From positions 1 through 43,513 of the forward strand of contig CAYYAQ010000024.1 of NCBI GenBank assembly GCA_964469555.1: 43,513 nucleotides of DNA, given 5' to 3'. The stretch is from CAYYAQ01 sp964469555 (GTDB lineage: Bacteria > Planctomycetota > UBA1135 > UBA2386). The notes under the pieces were generated by a model. The model was given only the letters and a program-made list of their open reading frames with translations, ran no database searches and was not told the DNA's origin. Positions 16,693 to 25,428 of the stretch are shown in pieces. A program made the translations under genes and the position numbers. Position 1 is the first letter of the stretch, and every line of letters begins with the position of its first letter.

Positions 16693-17136
16693 GGTGAGGC
16701 TTCCTCAGGTAGTCGTCGCCGTCTCTCGCGCCCCGGCGAGCGCATCCCGGCGAGCCGAGGGTAACCGGTTGATCTTCCTCGACCCGACGCTCGCGTGTGG
16801 GAAATTCCCTCGATCGCCCGACCGGCAGGTTCCGCGGCGATGATCGGGATCCCAACTACCGGTGGTGGACGATGTGAACCTCGCCGCTCCACCACAAACT
16901 CGTCAGGGCCGCCTCCGAGCGAGGCCACAAGTCTCGTGGCGGACGTGAAATCGGATCATCCGGTGAGACGCAGCTCGGGAAACCGCAGTCTCTCGCGACA
17001 CGCGGACCAAATCACCGCACCTCACTTGGTGAATCAGTTGTGACCGATGCAGAGCCTCGATCCCGCCATTCTCCCACCCGGTCTTCAGACTCTGCACGCT
17101 CAAGACTCCAAGAACCCCTTGAAGCAGGAGAATGAC
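16693..17136. other. Divergent intergenic region, no gene seen
   Basis: These 444 bases separate the minus-strand GH109-like gene and the plus-strand gene at 17137. I see no credible gene, tRNA or strong palindrome; it should hold the two divergent promoters. Confidence 0.6.
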
Positions 17137-17466
17137 ATGAGGTCCTCGTCCCGAAATCACTGTAGTCAAAGCACAGATCCGGCGATTCGGCGGTGCGTCC
17201 GCAACAGCCTTGCACTGGTCGCCGTCGTCACCACTGCGATGAGCGCGCAGGCACAGACGACAGTGACATACTCGGACTCTACCTTCGACAATGCAGACTG
17301 GGTTCCGCAAAGCTTCGCCAGAGGATCCGGTGGCTCCATGGTGGGCACGCAGGTCGGCACCGGTTTGGGCGAGCGCGGATGGGGAGCGATGCTGGGTGGG
17401 CTGTGTCGTGGTTGCTGGGGGCCGGTCGAAAATCTGGGGTTGTCCGTCCTACCCTCACTCATTTAG
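17137..17466 (+). pseudogene. Truncated secreted protein
   Basis: The ATG at 17137 has an AGGAG ribosome site 6 bases upstream. It starts a long signal peptide (to about AMSAQAQ) and a mature beginning TTVTYSDSTFDNADWVPQSF, then GSGGSMVGTQVGTG. After that the reading becomes Gly/Leu/Trp-rich and unlike the start, and it stops at 17466. Proteins of this look normally continue for hundreds of residues after QVGTGG-type sequence, so this is most likely a gene broken by a frameshift or deletion near 17365. The 280 bases to the next gene contain a C12 homopolymer and a short tandem repeat. Confidence 0.6.
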
Positions 17467-17620
17467 ACGGCTCTTTTCGAAGGGTCAGAGGCAAGCTCAG
17501 AGCAATCCAACAGGCTTTTCAGAAACTTAGATCGCTCTGTTCGATGTGGGGCAGATCCCGCCGTGGCTACGGCGAATTGCGTTGACCGAATATCCCGACA
17601 AGATTCGCGCCGCCGGAACG

Positions 17621-17632
17621 CCCCCCCCCCCC
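17621..17632. repeat. Homopolymer of 12 C
   Basis: Twelve consecutive C between the truncated gene and the next gene. It is prone to slippage in the cell and in sequencing. Confidence 0.9.
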
Positions 17633-17651
17633 TATCGCTTGTGTGAGACGC

Positions 17652-17692
17652 CTTGATATCATCACCTTGATATCATCACTTGATATCATCAC
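17652..17692. repeat. Three copies of a 14-base direct repeat
   Basis: CTTGATATCATCAC occurs at 17652, 17666 and 17679, the last two sharing one C. Each unit contains the palindrome TGATATCA. It lies 55 bases upstream of the 17747 start and could bind a regulator. Confidence 0.75.
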
Positions 17693-17746
17693 AGGTGTGT
17701 AAGCACACACTCACCCGTCTCAATTCCAACAAGAGGAAAGCTAAAC

Positions 17747-20266
17747 ATGGGAACCGCTCTACGTTTATTCATGCACGCGCTCGTGTTCACGGCCGCGTTT
17801 GCCACCTCGGTGGCGGCGCAGGACTCTGGTCCTGGTCGCGCCGATCACGGGAGGGGCGAACTGAAGGGCTTGCCCCCCCAGGACAACGCCAAGCCTGAGA
17901 ACGGTGAGGTTCCGTTCGGCAAGGCCCCGATCCAGGTCGACCCGTTCTACAAGATGACCCTGTCCGAGGGGCAACTCGATTCGGTCGGCGTCGACGTGCC
18001 TGTGACCCGCAGCTTCCAGGGGATCGCCGACACCGGCTGGTCCCCTCCGGACCCGATCATCGCCGCCGGCCCCGACCACATCGTGGCCTGCACCAATGCG
18101 CACGTCGCGTACTTCACGAAGGAAGGTACTAGGATCTCGCAGACCACGGCGTTGTCGTTCTTCGGCAGCATGAGCAGCGGCTTCAGACTCTTCGACCCGT
18201 GGGTGATCTACGACAAGTGGAGCAACCGCTTCATGGTCATGTTCACCTCCACCAAGGGGTCTCCCAGGACGGCGAGCCGCTACTACATTGCCATCTCGAA
18301 GACCAGCGATCCGACCAAAGGCTGGTGGCTCTACTGGAACGACAACACGCTCAACGGCGGCACGCCCACGACGAACTGGGCTGACTACCCGCGGCTCTCT
18401 ACCGACAAGAACGCCATCTACATCACGGGGAACATGTTCGGGTTCACCACCGGTTACCAGTACAGCAAGATCCGCATCATGCAGAACAAGTCGGCAATGC
18501 TCGCTGGCGGCGCTACGCAGATTTGGTGGGACTTCTGGAACATCACGATGTCCGGCTCCACGTCGAAGGCGTTCACGATCCTGCCGTGTCACGACTACGA
18601 CACCAAGAGCTTGTCTGCCGACGCGTACTTCGTGAGCTGTATCAGCGGCACGGGCAGCAACCTGTACTACTACGCGATCAAGAATGTGACCCGGCGGACG
18701 GCGCCCACGCCGACGATGGCCAAGACAAGAGTAGCGGTCATCTCCTATGCCTCGCCGGGCACCTCCAGACAGAAGGGGGGCACACGGGTGGTCGAGAACG
18801 TCGCACCGCGACTGATGAACGCCGTCAAAGTTAACGGCTCCATCTGGTGCGCCCATTCGGTGAAGCTTCCCAGTTCCTTCGGCGCTGGTGCAGGCGTGAA
18901 ATGGTACGAAGTCAAGGTCAACTCGTGGCCGACTTCCGGCTCCATGACCAAGCGCCAGGACCAGAATTACCACGGCGGCACCGACTACTACTACACCTTC
19001 CCGAGCGTGGCCGTGAACGAGAACAACGACATGTCGATCGTGTTCTGCCGCAGCCACACGACCCTCGAGTTCATCGGCTGCCGCATATCTGGCCGTCTGT
19101 CGACCGGGGCGCTCAATATTTTGGATAACAGCACGAACCTGAAGACGGGTGAGGCCTACTACGTACGGCAGGCCACCGGGCGCAACCGCTGGGGCGACTA
19201 CCTCGGCAACAGCGTCGATCCGCAGGGCAACTTCTGGTTCATCGGCCAGTACGCGAAGGCGAACAACAGATGGTCGACCTGGATCGGGACCACGCAACAC
19301 GCGGCGAGCCGGATCTACGTCCCGGACGCCAGCACGACGACCGGTGGTTGCAACGTCATCCCGTTCGGGAACACCACCGCCAGCCCGACCTGGGGTAACC
19401 AGAAGTACCAGCAGCTGATAACAGCGTCCGATCTGGGCAACGAATGTGTTGTCGACATCTGCGACCTGGGGTTCGTGTCCTGTGGGACCGGGACCCGGCA
19501 CTTCGATCGGATCCAGATCCGGATGGCGCAGACCGACCAGACGACACTGGGGACGAGCTTCAGTGCAAACTTGGACGCCAATCTCCGCACGGTGCTGGAC
19601 CAGCGAAACTACGACTGGTCCCAGGTTAAAGACCAGTGGAGTCAGGTAGGCCTCGAAAGCTCCTACCGCTACGACGCCAGCAAGGGGAAAAACCTGGTGA
19701 TCCAGGTCCTCGTCTACGGCGCGAAGTGCGACTCCTGGTCCGGCAGCGGCGGCCACCGCAGCGCCAGCCGTGAGCGGGTTTACGCGTTCGGCTGGGCGAG
19801 TGCGCCGCCTGCGACCGGGTCGCGTGGTGCCTCGGCTGCGTTGAAGGTGCAACTGATCGCCAACAGCTACGACGTGCACAACTACGGCGTCGGTTGCAAG
19901 GGCAGCAACAACAAGTTCGCGACCGCCTCGATCATCGGCAGCGGCAAGATCGGAACCAACTACACGTTGCGCCTCTCGGACGCGCTGCCGAACGCCAACA
20001 CGTTCATCAGCGTCGGGTTCTCCCTGTGGAGCGCACCGTTCGACCTGAGCCTCATTCAGGCGCCGGGCTGCAACATGTACTTCAACAACCTCCTCACCCT
20101 CAATGGGACTTGCAACTCAATCGGCATGAGCAGCACGAACCTGTCGATCCCCTCCAGCATAGAGCCGTGTCTCCGCATCTACTTCCAGTACTTCCCGCTG
20201 GACCGGGCGGCGAACCCCCTCGGACTGACGACCACCAACTACGCACGATTGCTGACCGGGCACTAA
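17747..20266 (+). CDS. Large secreted protein with planctomycete C-terminal module
   Basis: This encodes 839 residues. A purine-rich AGAGGAAAG sits about 10 bases before the ATG. A signal peptide ends at SVAAQ (about residue 24). The central 600 residues resemble a beta-propeller-like exported domain with Trp/Tyr-rich motifs such as IADTGWSPPDPIIAAGPDHI (about 91-110), YPRLSTDKNAIYITGNMF and RWGDYLGNSVDPQGNFWFIG. The enzymatic role is unknown. The last 125 residues begin YGVGCKGSNNKFATASIIG and have the pattern G-xx-IGTNYTLRLSDALPN ... LSIPSSIEP ... FPLDRAANPLGLTTTN, a module repeated on other secreted proteins here (32811 fragment most clearly). Extra cysteines suggest an oxidising location. 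Confidence 0.85.
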   Translation: MGTALRLFMHALVFTAAFATSVAAQDSGPGRADHGRGELKGLPPQDNAKPENGEVPFGKAPIQVDPFYKMTLSEGQLDSVGVDVPVTRSFQGIADTGWSPPDPIIAAGPDHIVACTNAHVAYFTKEGTRISQTTALSFFGSMSSGFRLFDPWVIYDKWSNRFMVMFTSTKGSPRTASRYYIAISKTSDPTKGWWLYWNDNTLNGGTPTTNWADYPRLSTDKNAIYITGNMFGFTTGYQYSKIRIMQNKSAMLAGGATQIWWDFWNITMSGSTSKAFTILPCHDYDTKSLSADAYFVSCISGTGSNLYYYAIKNVTRRTAPTPTMAKTRVAVISYASPGTSRQKGGTRVVENVAPRLMNAVKVNGSIWCAHSVKLPSSFGAGAGVKWYEVKVNSWPTSGSMTKRQDQNYHGGTDYYYTFPSVAVNENNDMSIVFCRSHTTLEFIGCRISGRLSTGALNILDNSTNLKTGEAYYVRQATGRNRWGDYLGNSVDPQGNFWFIGQYAKANNRWSTWIGTTQHAASRIYVPDASTTTGGCNVIPFGNTTASPTWGNQKYQQLITASDLGNECVVDICDLGFVSCGTGTRHFDRIQIRMAQTDQTTLGTSFSANLDANLRTVLDQRNYDWSQVKDQWSQVGLESSYRYDASKGKNLVIQVLVYGAKCDSWSGSGGHRSASRERVYAFGWASAPPATGSRGASAALKVQLIANSYDVHNYGVGCKGSNNKFATASIIGSGKIGTNYTLRLSDALPNANTFISVGFSLWSAPFDLSLIQAPGCNMYFNNLLTLNGTCNSIGMSSTNLSIPSSIEPCLRIYFQYFPLDRAANPLGLTTTNYARLLTGH

Positions 20267-20324
20267 CTGTCGACCAGGTTCATCGCTGAGGACTCTCTCA
20301 GTGCGAACCGACGTGCTTCAGTGT

Positions 20325-20450
20325 CCAGCAGCCCGGTTTCGCCGGGCTGCTGGATACCTCCGCCGAGACGGTCGACCGGGTTCGTGACCTTGGGTCATGA
20401 CCGGCGATGTCGGGGTTCTTGCTGGGGGAGCCGCCGGAATTTCGATTCCG
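20325..20450 (+). repeat. Dispersed repeat, copy A, starting with a 12-bp hairpin
   Basis: CCAGCAGCCCGG (20325-20336) pairs perfectly with CCGGGCTGCTGG (20342-20353) around the loop TTTCG and may double as terminator of the upstream gene. The following part matches copy D (13849-13928), and from about 20396 the sequence TGACCGGCGATGTCGGGGTT and CTTGCTGGGGGAGCCGCC matches copies B and C. Confidence 0.7.
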
Positions 20451-20549
20451 TCCGTCAGCGTACGGTCACGGATGCGACTCACCGGCAGGCTCGTCTGCTT
20501 CAACTTGGGAGCGATGACCGTCAGCACCCGGTGCGCTCAGACGAGGAGT

Positions 20550-20792
20550 TCATTGACAGTCCGGTGCGCTGTCCAACCCACTCCTCGACGTGATCGAATA
20601 CGCTCCAGTCGGCATCGTCACGAACTGTCCGCCGCACACACATTCTCGCTCGAGTTCGTCTTCTGGCACGCTCCACCAGTCTGCATCGTCAGCAAGTCGA
20701 TGCTTGAGACACTCGACATCGAAGATGCACATGGTGGCCGTATCCGTTGCGAATGAGAATTCACGCATCATGGTTGCTTCGGATCGAATCAC
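20550..20792 (-). CDS. Small hypothetical protein, possibly DUF6386-like
   Basis: This gives 80 residues on the minus strand. The N-terminal part MREFSFATDTATMCIFDVEC and LKHRLADDADWWSVPEDELE reads as a well-folded sequence and reminds me of proteins annotated as DUF6386 (from memory). The C-terminal 25 residues look less protein-like, so the gene may be truncated. Local base composition is lower in GC than the neighbouring genes, which hints at acquisition. The start may be either of two ATGs at its 5' end. Confidence 0.4.
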   Translation of the reverse strand: MIRSEATMMREFSFATDTATMCIFDVECLKHRLADDADWWSVPEDELERECVCGGQFVTMPTGAYSITSRSGLDSAPDCQ

Positions 20793-20795
20793 GCG

Positions 20796-21725
20796 TCACT
20801 TCTCACCGTTGTCGCGGAAGCCGTACATCGGCAGCAAGCGGTAGTAAACCTCGAGGCTGAGGATGGCCATCGTGGTCGAGACGACGCGCCCGCCCGTGGC
20901 GCCGTGTCCACGACCCGGATCCCAGCTGCCCTTGTCGGCGCCGTCCTTCTTCTGCATCACAAGGACGAACTCCTTCATCTCCTCGTTCCACTTCTCCCAG
21001 ATCGCGCCCTGGTGCTGATACAGGGCGAGCGTGCCGTAGTAGATGTAGTAGTAGTCCTTGTGGCGAGCCACCGAGTTGTTCTTGAGATACTCGGTGCTCT
21101 CCTGCATGCGACGATCTGTCGGCGGCACCAGGTCGAGTTGACGACGGAACATGCCGGTCGCCACCATCGCCGGGCGGACATCGCGTCCGCCGGTGTAGCC
21201 GTAGAGTCCCTTCTGCGAGCCCGAAGCGACGCTGTCGAGCCAACGACCCACCATCGTGAAGCGATCATCCGGCACCTGGAGGTCGGCCATGCGCGCGCTG
21301 TGCATCGCCATGAACTGCCAGCCGGTGACCGACGTGTCACTGCCGCGCCCCGGTTGGTAGCGCCAACCGCCCAGCTTCTCGTCCTGGGCCTTCAGGATGA
21401 ACCGGATCGCCTTCTCCGCCGGCTGCTTGAGCTTTGGATCCTTGGTGATGCCGTAGGCCTCGCACAGCGCGATCGAAGCGATCCCGTGGCAGTACATGTC
21501 ACCACCGCCGCGCAGATCACCGTCCGCCTTCTGCTGCTTGATCAGCCACTNNNNNNNNNNCTCGATCGCCTTGCGCGTGGGCTCCGCGTAGTGCCCCTTC
21601 GCGTTGTGCTTGACGCCCCACCCGTAGTAGCAGAGCAGAGCGAAGCCGGTCGCGCCGGTGTCGGCCCCAGGCTTCCGTGAGCCGTGTTTCGTCGCGTCCC
21701 AGCGACCGTCCGGCTCGCGTGCCAC
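20796..21725 (-). CDS. Alpha/alpha-toroid protein (prenyltransferase/squalene-oxidase repeat type)
   Basis: The reading frame gives about 309 residues with repeated helical hairpins. Typical toroid repeat motifs are REPDGRWDATKHG at the start, WLIKQQKADGD, GGWRYQPGRGSDTSVTGWQF and GSWDPGRGHGATGGRVVSTT. Such proteins are common and exported in planctomycetes; catalytic cyclase motifs are not visible. The frame opens on a GTG at 21725 with no signal peptide and its first repeat is incomplete, so the true N-terminus is probably encoded by the upstream TPR frame. The N run at 21551-21560 falls inside and seems to keep the frame. Confidence 0.75.
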   Translation of the reverse strand: MAREPDGRWDATKHGSRKPGADTGATGFALLCYYGWGVKHNAKGHYAEPTRKAIEXXXXWLIKQQKADGDLRGGGDMYCHGIASIALCEAYGITKDPKLKQPAEKAIRFILKAQDEKLGGWRYQPGRGSDTSVTGWQFMAMHSARMADLQVPDDRFTMVGRWLDSVASGSQKGLYGYTGGRDVRPAMVATGMFRRQLDLVPPTDRRMQESTEYLKNNSVARHKDYYYIYYGTLALYQHQGAIWEKWNEEMKEFVLVMQKKDGADKGSWDPGRGHGATGGRVVSTTMAILSLEVYYRLLPMYGFRDNGEK

Positions 21726-22792
21726 AGGTGGGCATGGGCGCCGATATCGCCCTTGTCCTGCATCAGGACTCGGAACTGATTGCGCGCCTTGTCGTACTCC
21801 TCGATTTCGATGAGGCAGCGCCCGGCGTACAGGCGGGCCTGCGCGAGGCGGGGCGCCTGCATCTCACCGGGCTTCCCCGACCGCTTCGACTTCTTGTTTC
21901 CGCGTCCCTTCGCGGTCGTTCCCAGGTAGGTCTGGAAATCCGCGAGCGCTTCGACGTACTTCTCGAGGATGAAGCGGGTCAACCCCAGGCGGTATCGGGC
22001 CTCGGCGCCGTCCGCACCGTTCAGCGCCGGCACGGCCTTGGCGTACGCGGCCTCGGCCTTCGCGTGGTCCTTCAGGACGCCGTAGCACTCGCCGAGGAGG
22101 TAGAGGCTTCGGACCTTCCAGGCGTCGAGGCATCCCAGCGAAGAGATCCTCTCGAGCGAAGCGGCCGCGAGCTTGTGGTCGCCCTTGCGGTAGTGAGCGT
22201 AGCCCCGCTGGAAGTAGGCCCGGGCCTTCTGATCGGCCGTCGCCGCCGACACCGCGGCGGTGCGGTCCGCCCACTTGATGACTTCGTCCCAGTCCTTCTT
22301 GCCGTAGGCGATACTGGTGATCGTCGCAATGGCGCTGGCTTCGAACGGCCCGCCTGCGAGGGTCTTCAGCCTGGCGACCAGCAGTTTCTTCGCTTCGTCC
22401 TTTCGACCATCGAAGAGGAGGCATTGGCCGTAGAGGATGACCAGGCGACCGCGGTCGATCGTCTGGTCGAGTTTGCCCTTGCGGATGAGCAAGTCGAAGT
22501 GCGGCGCCGCCTTCTTGAATTGTTTCAGGGCGACGAGGCTGAGACCGAGCCCGTACCGCGCTCGATCGATCCTGGGGTGGTCACGGTACTTGCCGATGAA
22601 CTCGGTGAACTGTCCGATCGCGACGGGATAGAGCTTGCGGTTGTAGGCCCCGCTGGCGACGTAGAATTGCCTGAGGGCCGGATCGTCCCCGGCCTTGTCT
22701 TGGGTACTGCTCTGGGTGATCGCCGGCGTGGAGATCGACAACAGGACTATGAGTAGCGTGAGGTAGCCGGCTCTTCCGTGAATTCGAATCAC
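21542..22792 (-). CDS. Exported TPR-repeat protein, frame broken at its end
   Basis: From the ATG at 22792 a signal peptide (MIRIHGRAGYLTLLIVLLSI) leads into TPR-like repeats (AIGQFTEFIGKYRDHPRIDR, AYFQRGYAHYRKGDHKLAAA, ARLYAGRCLIEIEEYDKARN) to about 21733. Beyond GDIGAHAHLW the frame degrades into Arg/Ser/Thr-rich shadow sequence while the toroid sequence continues in another frame. So either one TPR-toroid gene has a frameshift here, or a deletion has joined two genes. TPR proteins bind other proteins; no more specific role is visible. Confidence 0.75.
   Translation of the reverse strand: MIRIHGRAGYLTLLIVLLSISTPAITQSSTQDKAGDDPALRQFYVASGAYNRKLYPVAIGQFTEFIGKYRDHPRIDRARYGLGLSLVALKQFKKAAPHFDLLIRKGKLDQTIDRGRLVILYGQCLLFDGRKDEAKKLLVARLKTLAGGPFEASAIATITSIAYGKKDWDEVIKWADRTAAVSAATADQKARAYFQRGYAHYRKGDHKLAAASLERISSLGCLDAWKVRSLYLLGECYGVLKDHAKAEAAYAKAVPALNGADGAEARYRLGLTRFILEKYVEALADFQTYLGTTAKGRGNKKSKRSGKPGEMQAPRLAQARLYAGRCLIEIEEYDKARNQFRVLMQDKGDIGAHAHLWHASRTVAGTRRNTAHGSLGPTPARPASLCSATTGGASSTTRRGTTRSPRARRSXXXXSG
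21551..21560. other. Assembly gap (10 N) inside the toroid gene
   Basis: The frame is preserved across the gap: AIE, four unknown residues, then WLIKQQ is just what a toroid repeat needs. The run therefore probably masks only a few bases. Confidence 1.
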
Positions 22793-23048
22793 CTAGGCAC
22801 TGCTCGATGTTCGGCCCGCGCCAAGCGGCCCCACCTCCGATCCTAACCAGGCACTGACTCATCACAACCGACCGAGTCCCAATCTCGATCGAACGACCTC
22901 GTGGCGCGGGCCGAGGTATCCGAGCCAAACGGCCATCGCACCGGGATTTCGTGTTACCGGAAGTCTCCCTACCCACGCACTACGCATCCACTGGTGACGA
23001 ACCCCGGAACGCCTCGATGCGCTGCGTCGCCGTCAAGGAGCAGAGTCT

Positions 23049-24977
23049 CTACTCGGGTCGCTTTCGGGAGGAGCCGCGTGGAACACGACCCGCGGCTACT
23101 GTTGCCAGGAGTTGCTTGAACGACCGGCGGTCGACGAGTTGGGGGAGGTGGGCAGTGTCCTCGTTCTGGACCCACATGTGACGTGAGTGGAAGAAGGCGC
23201 CGTTGTTGGTTCCCGACCGTGAGATCATCGGTATGGGGTTCTTGTCAGTCGCTGCGTTGACCCTACCGGAGACGATTTCGGTGGACCATCCCTTGCTCCG
23301 CGACCGGTAGAGATGGAGAGAGTGGCGTTCCTCGTTCGAGAAGATCACATCGTCGAAGCCGTCCTCGTCGATGTCGACAAAACGCAACCCGGCATCGCGG
23401 CCCTCGCCGTCGACGATTCGCGTCCGTGCCGGCAACGCGAACGAAGCCTTGGTCCAGTGCTGCTCGGTCTCGCTCCACGTGAACACGGCGTGTTGGCGCG
23501 GGTTGCCTACGATCAGCTCGCAGTGGCCATCCATATCGATGTCGCGGAAGCGCACTCCGAGATCGCGGCCCTTCGAGCTGGTCTTGACTGGTTCGTTGGC
23601 TATCCGGAGTCCCGCCAGCAGTTCATCTGTGCGGGCCCACCGCGTACCGTCGAACTGCCACGCGCCTGCCATGGAATCGTTGCCCACGAGCATCGTTGGC
23701 CTGCCTCGCAGAATCCCGAATCGGACGCCGGTGTCGTGTTGGTTGCCCGAACGATCGGTCTGCACCAGCTGGACGGGTAGGTCGCCATCGACCCACTCGC
23801 GCTTCGCTGGTGACCACAGCCGGGTCATGCGCCGTTCCGCGTTGCCGATCAAGACGTCGAGGAACCCGTCGTCGTTCAGATCGAGCAGTCGCACCCCGTT
23901 ATCCCCGCCGTCCTTGGCGCGAATCGCTTGCCCTGCCAGCATGTGCTCGTTCATGCGTTCGAGACAGTCCTTGAAGGACAGGAATCGCACCTTCTTGCCG
24001 TGCTTCGTGAAAGCGTGATCCACCAGCTCGACGATCTGGTTGAAGTGACTCCAGCCGTAGGGGTGAAACACCAGGTTGTAGGTGCCCTGCTTGAGGACGA
24101 CAGCGTCCATCGCCGCCTTGAGGTCGGTGAACGAGAGCGGGCTGCGGGACTTGTTGAGGTTCTGGGCCGACCAGTCGCTCGGGGTGACGCAGGGGAACTG
24201 CCAGCAGAGCCGGCCGATCACGTAGGGATACGGGTAGTTCTCGATCGTGTTGACGAACGACTTGAACGGCAGGTACTTGCGGTACCGCTCGCGACCGTTC
24301 GCATCGACGACGAGTTCCTTCGGTAGGGCCGGGTCGTCCGGCGTGAGGACGTTGAACACCGAGCTGTCGATCGACAGGAAGTGACCCTGACGCGTAGTCT
24401 TGTTGAAGATCTCGGCATAGAAGCGTGGGCTCGGAGTGTTCTGCGAATCGCAGCACGGCACCCGGAACGCCACCGGCATGTTGCCGGGTACGGCGTTCAT
24501 CACCTCGATGCACTTGTCGTAGGTCGCCTTCGCCGCGGCGAAGTTCCGCTTGCACAGAATCGGACACGGGTGATCGTAGGTGTGGCACTCGAGGCTGAGT
24601 CCGGCATCGAGCAGCGGCGGCCAGTCGCGGAGTTTCGGGTCGATCTTCGTCGTCATGATGCTCACGGGAGCTCGCCCGCCGTACATCTTCTTCAGCTTCG
24701 CGATCGTGGGCTTCAAGAACGGTATCCACGGGCTCGGCTTGTTCATGTCGTCGATGGCCAGGGTGACGACAGCCTCGACGTCGGCATCGCCGACCCACTG
24801 CGGAGTGACGAGCTTGGGATGGGCGAGTGACACGTAGTAGGGGTCGCTGCCGTCGAGGTATGTCAGCCGGTTGCCGTCGTGCTGCGCGTTGCAGATCGTG
24901 GCGAGAATCAGCATCATCGGCAGGGCCGCTGTTGCTACCTCTGTTGCGAGATCCGGGGGGATAGAGCGCAGTTGCAT
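23049..24977 (-). CDS. Secreted polysaccharide-deacetylase-like protein with FG-GAP repeats
   Basis: The start is set at the ATG at 24977, which gives a signal peptide (to about TICNAQ, residue 32); the frame is open further upstream but is not protein-like there. The 642 residues contain a NodB-type deacetylase domain, with the metal motif AIDDM (74-78) and HTYDH (132-136), and a C-terminal part with FG-GAP/VCBS-type repeats DLNDDGFLDVLIGN, DIDMDGHCELIVGN and DIDEDGFDDVIFSN, which bind calcium in integrin-like propellers. It may deacetylate or bind a polysaccharide at the cell surface. The end (HSRHMWVQNEDTAHLPQLVD) is seen in other planctomycete repeat proteins, as I recall. Confidence 0.8.
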   Translation of the reverse strand: MQLRSIPPDLATEVATAALPMMLILATICNAQHDGNRLTYLDGSDPYYVSLAHPKLVTPQWVGDADVEAVVTLAIDDMNKPSPWIPFLKPTIAKLKKMYGGRAPVSIMTTKIDPKLRDWPPLLDAGLSLECHTYDHPCPILCKRNFAAAKATYDKCIEVMNAVPGNMPVAFRVPCCDSQNTPSPRFYAEIFNKTTRQGHFLSIDSSVFNVLTPDDPALPKELVVDANGRERYRKYLPFKSFVNTIENYPYPYVIGRLCWQFPCVTPSDWSAQNLNKSRSPLSFTDLKAAMDAVVLKQGTYNLVFHPYGWSHFNQIVELVDHAFTKHGKKVRFLSFKDCLERMNEHMLAGQAIRAKDGGDNGVRLLDLNDDGFLDVLIGNAERRMTRLWSPAKREWVDGDLPVQLVQTDRSGNQHDTGVRFGILRGRPTMLVGNDSMAGAWQFDGTRWARTDELLAGLRIANEPVKTSSKGRDLGVRFRDIDMDGHCELIVGNPRQHAVFTWSETEQHWTKASFALPARTRIVDGEGRDAGLRFVDIDEDGFDDVIFSNEERHSLHLYRSRSKGWSTEIVSGRVNAATDKNPIPMISRSGTNNGAFFHSRHMWVQNEDTAHLPQLVDRRSFKQLLATVAAGRVPRGSSRKRPE

Positions 24978-25168
24978 GGGGCGGCGATTGTAGCTCGACC
25001 TCACGTGCCCCCGTCGCTTGGATTGGCGAGATCCGTTGGTGGCACCGGGTGGGGGATGGCTGTTCAGATAGGTCGGTCGCGCAAGCGGGGCAGCGGTGGG
25101 AGAGACGTGCGCTCGTGGGAGCGGCGGCGGGTCGGGGTGCGTACCGATCAGGAGATGACGCCGGAAAC

Positions 25169-25270
25169 GAGGCGATTCCATGCCGGGTCGCGCATCATCG
25201 CAGGGCCGTGACGGGCGGCGAGGTCGGGGGCCTTGCTGGGGGAGCCGCCGGAATTGCAGCTTGGAACGTC
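25169..25270 (+). repeat. Dispersed repeat, copy B
   Basis: About 100 bases align with copy C on the opposite strand (35939-36040). Both begin GGCGATTCCATGCCGG, then GGGCCGTGAC, then a CTTGCTGGGGG core, and end GCAGCTTGGAACGTCT. The rest of the 24978-25428 gap shows no gene. Confidence 0.75.
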
Positions 25271-25428
25271 TAGCCTCGCACGCCGAAACGCCGTGCTACT
25301 CCATCAGTCGATGGCACGGGGAATTGAGACAATTTCAACACATCGGTTTTTGTCTACGATGACACTCACCCAACGTTACCCGGTCCAGACAACCTCAACC
25401 TGCCACGGTACCAAACGGAGATTTGGCC

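Noticed and set aside
17765..19879. Long minus-strand open frame opposite the 839-residue secreted gene
   Set aside because: Composition of an antisense shadow (Val/Arg/Asp-rich, no motifs).
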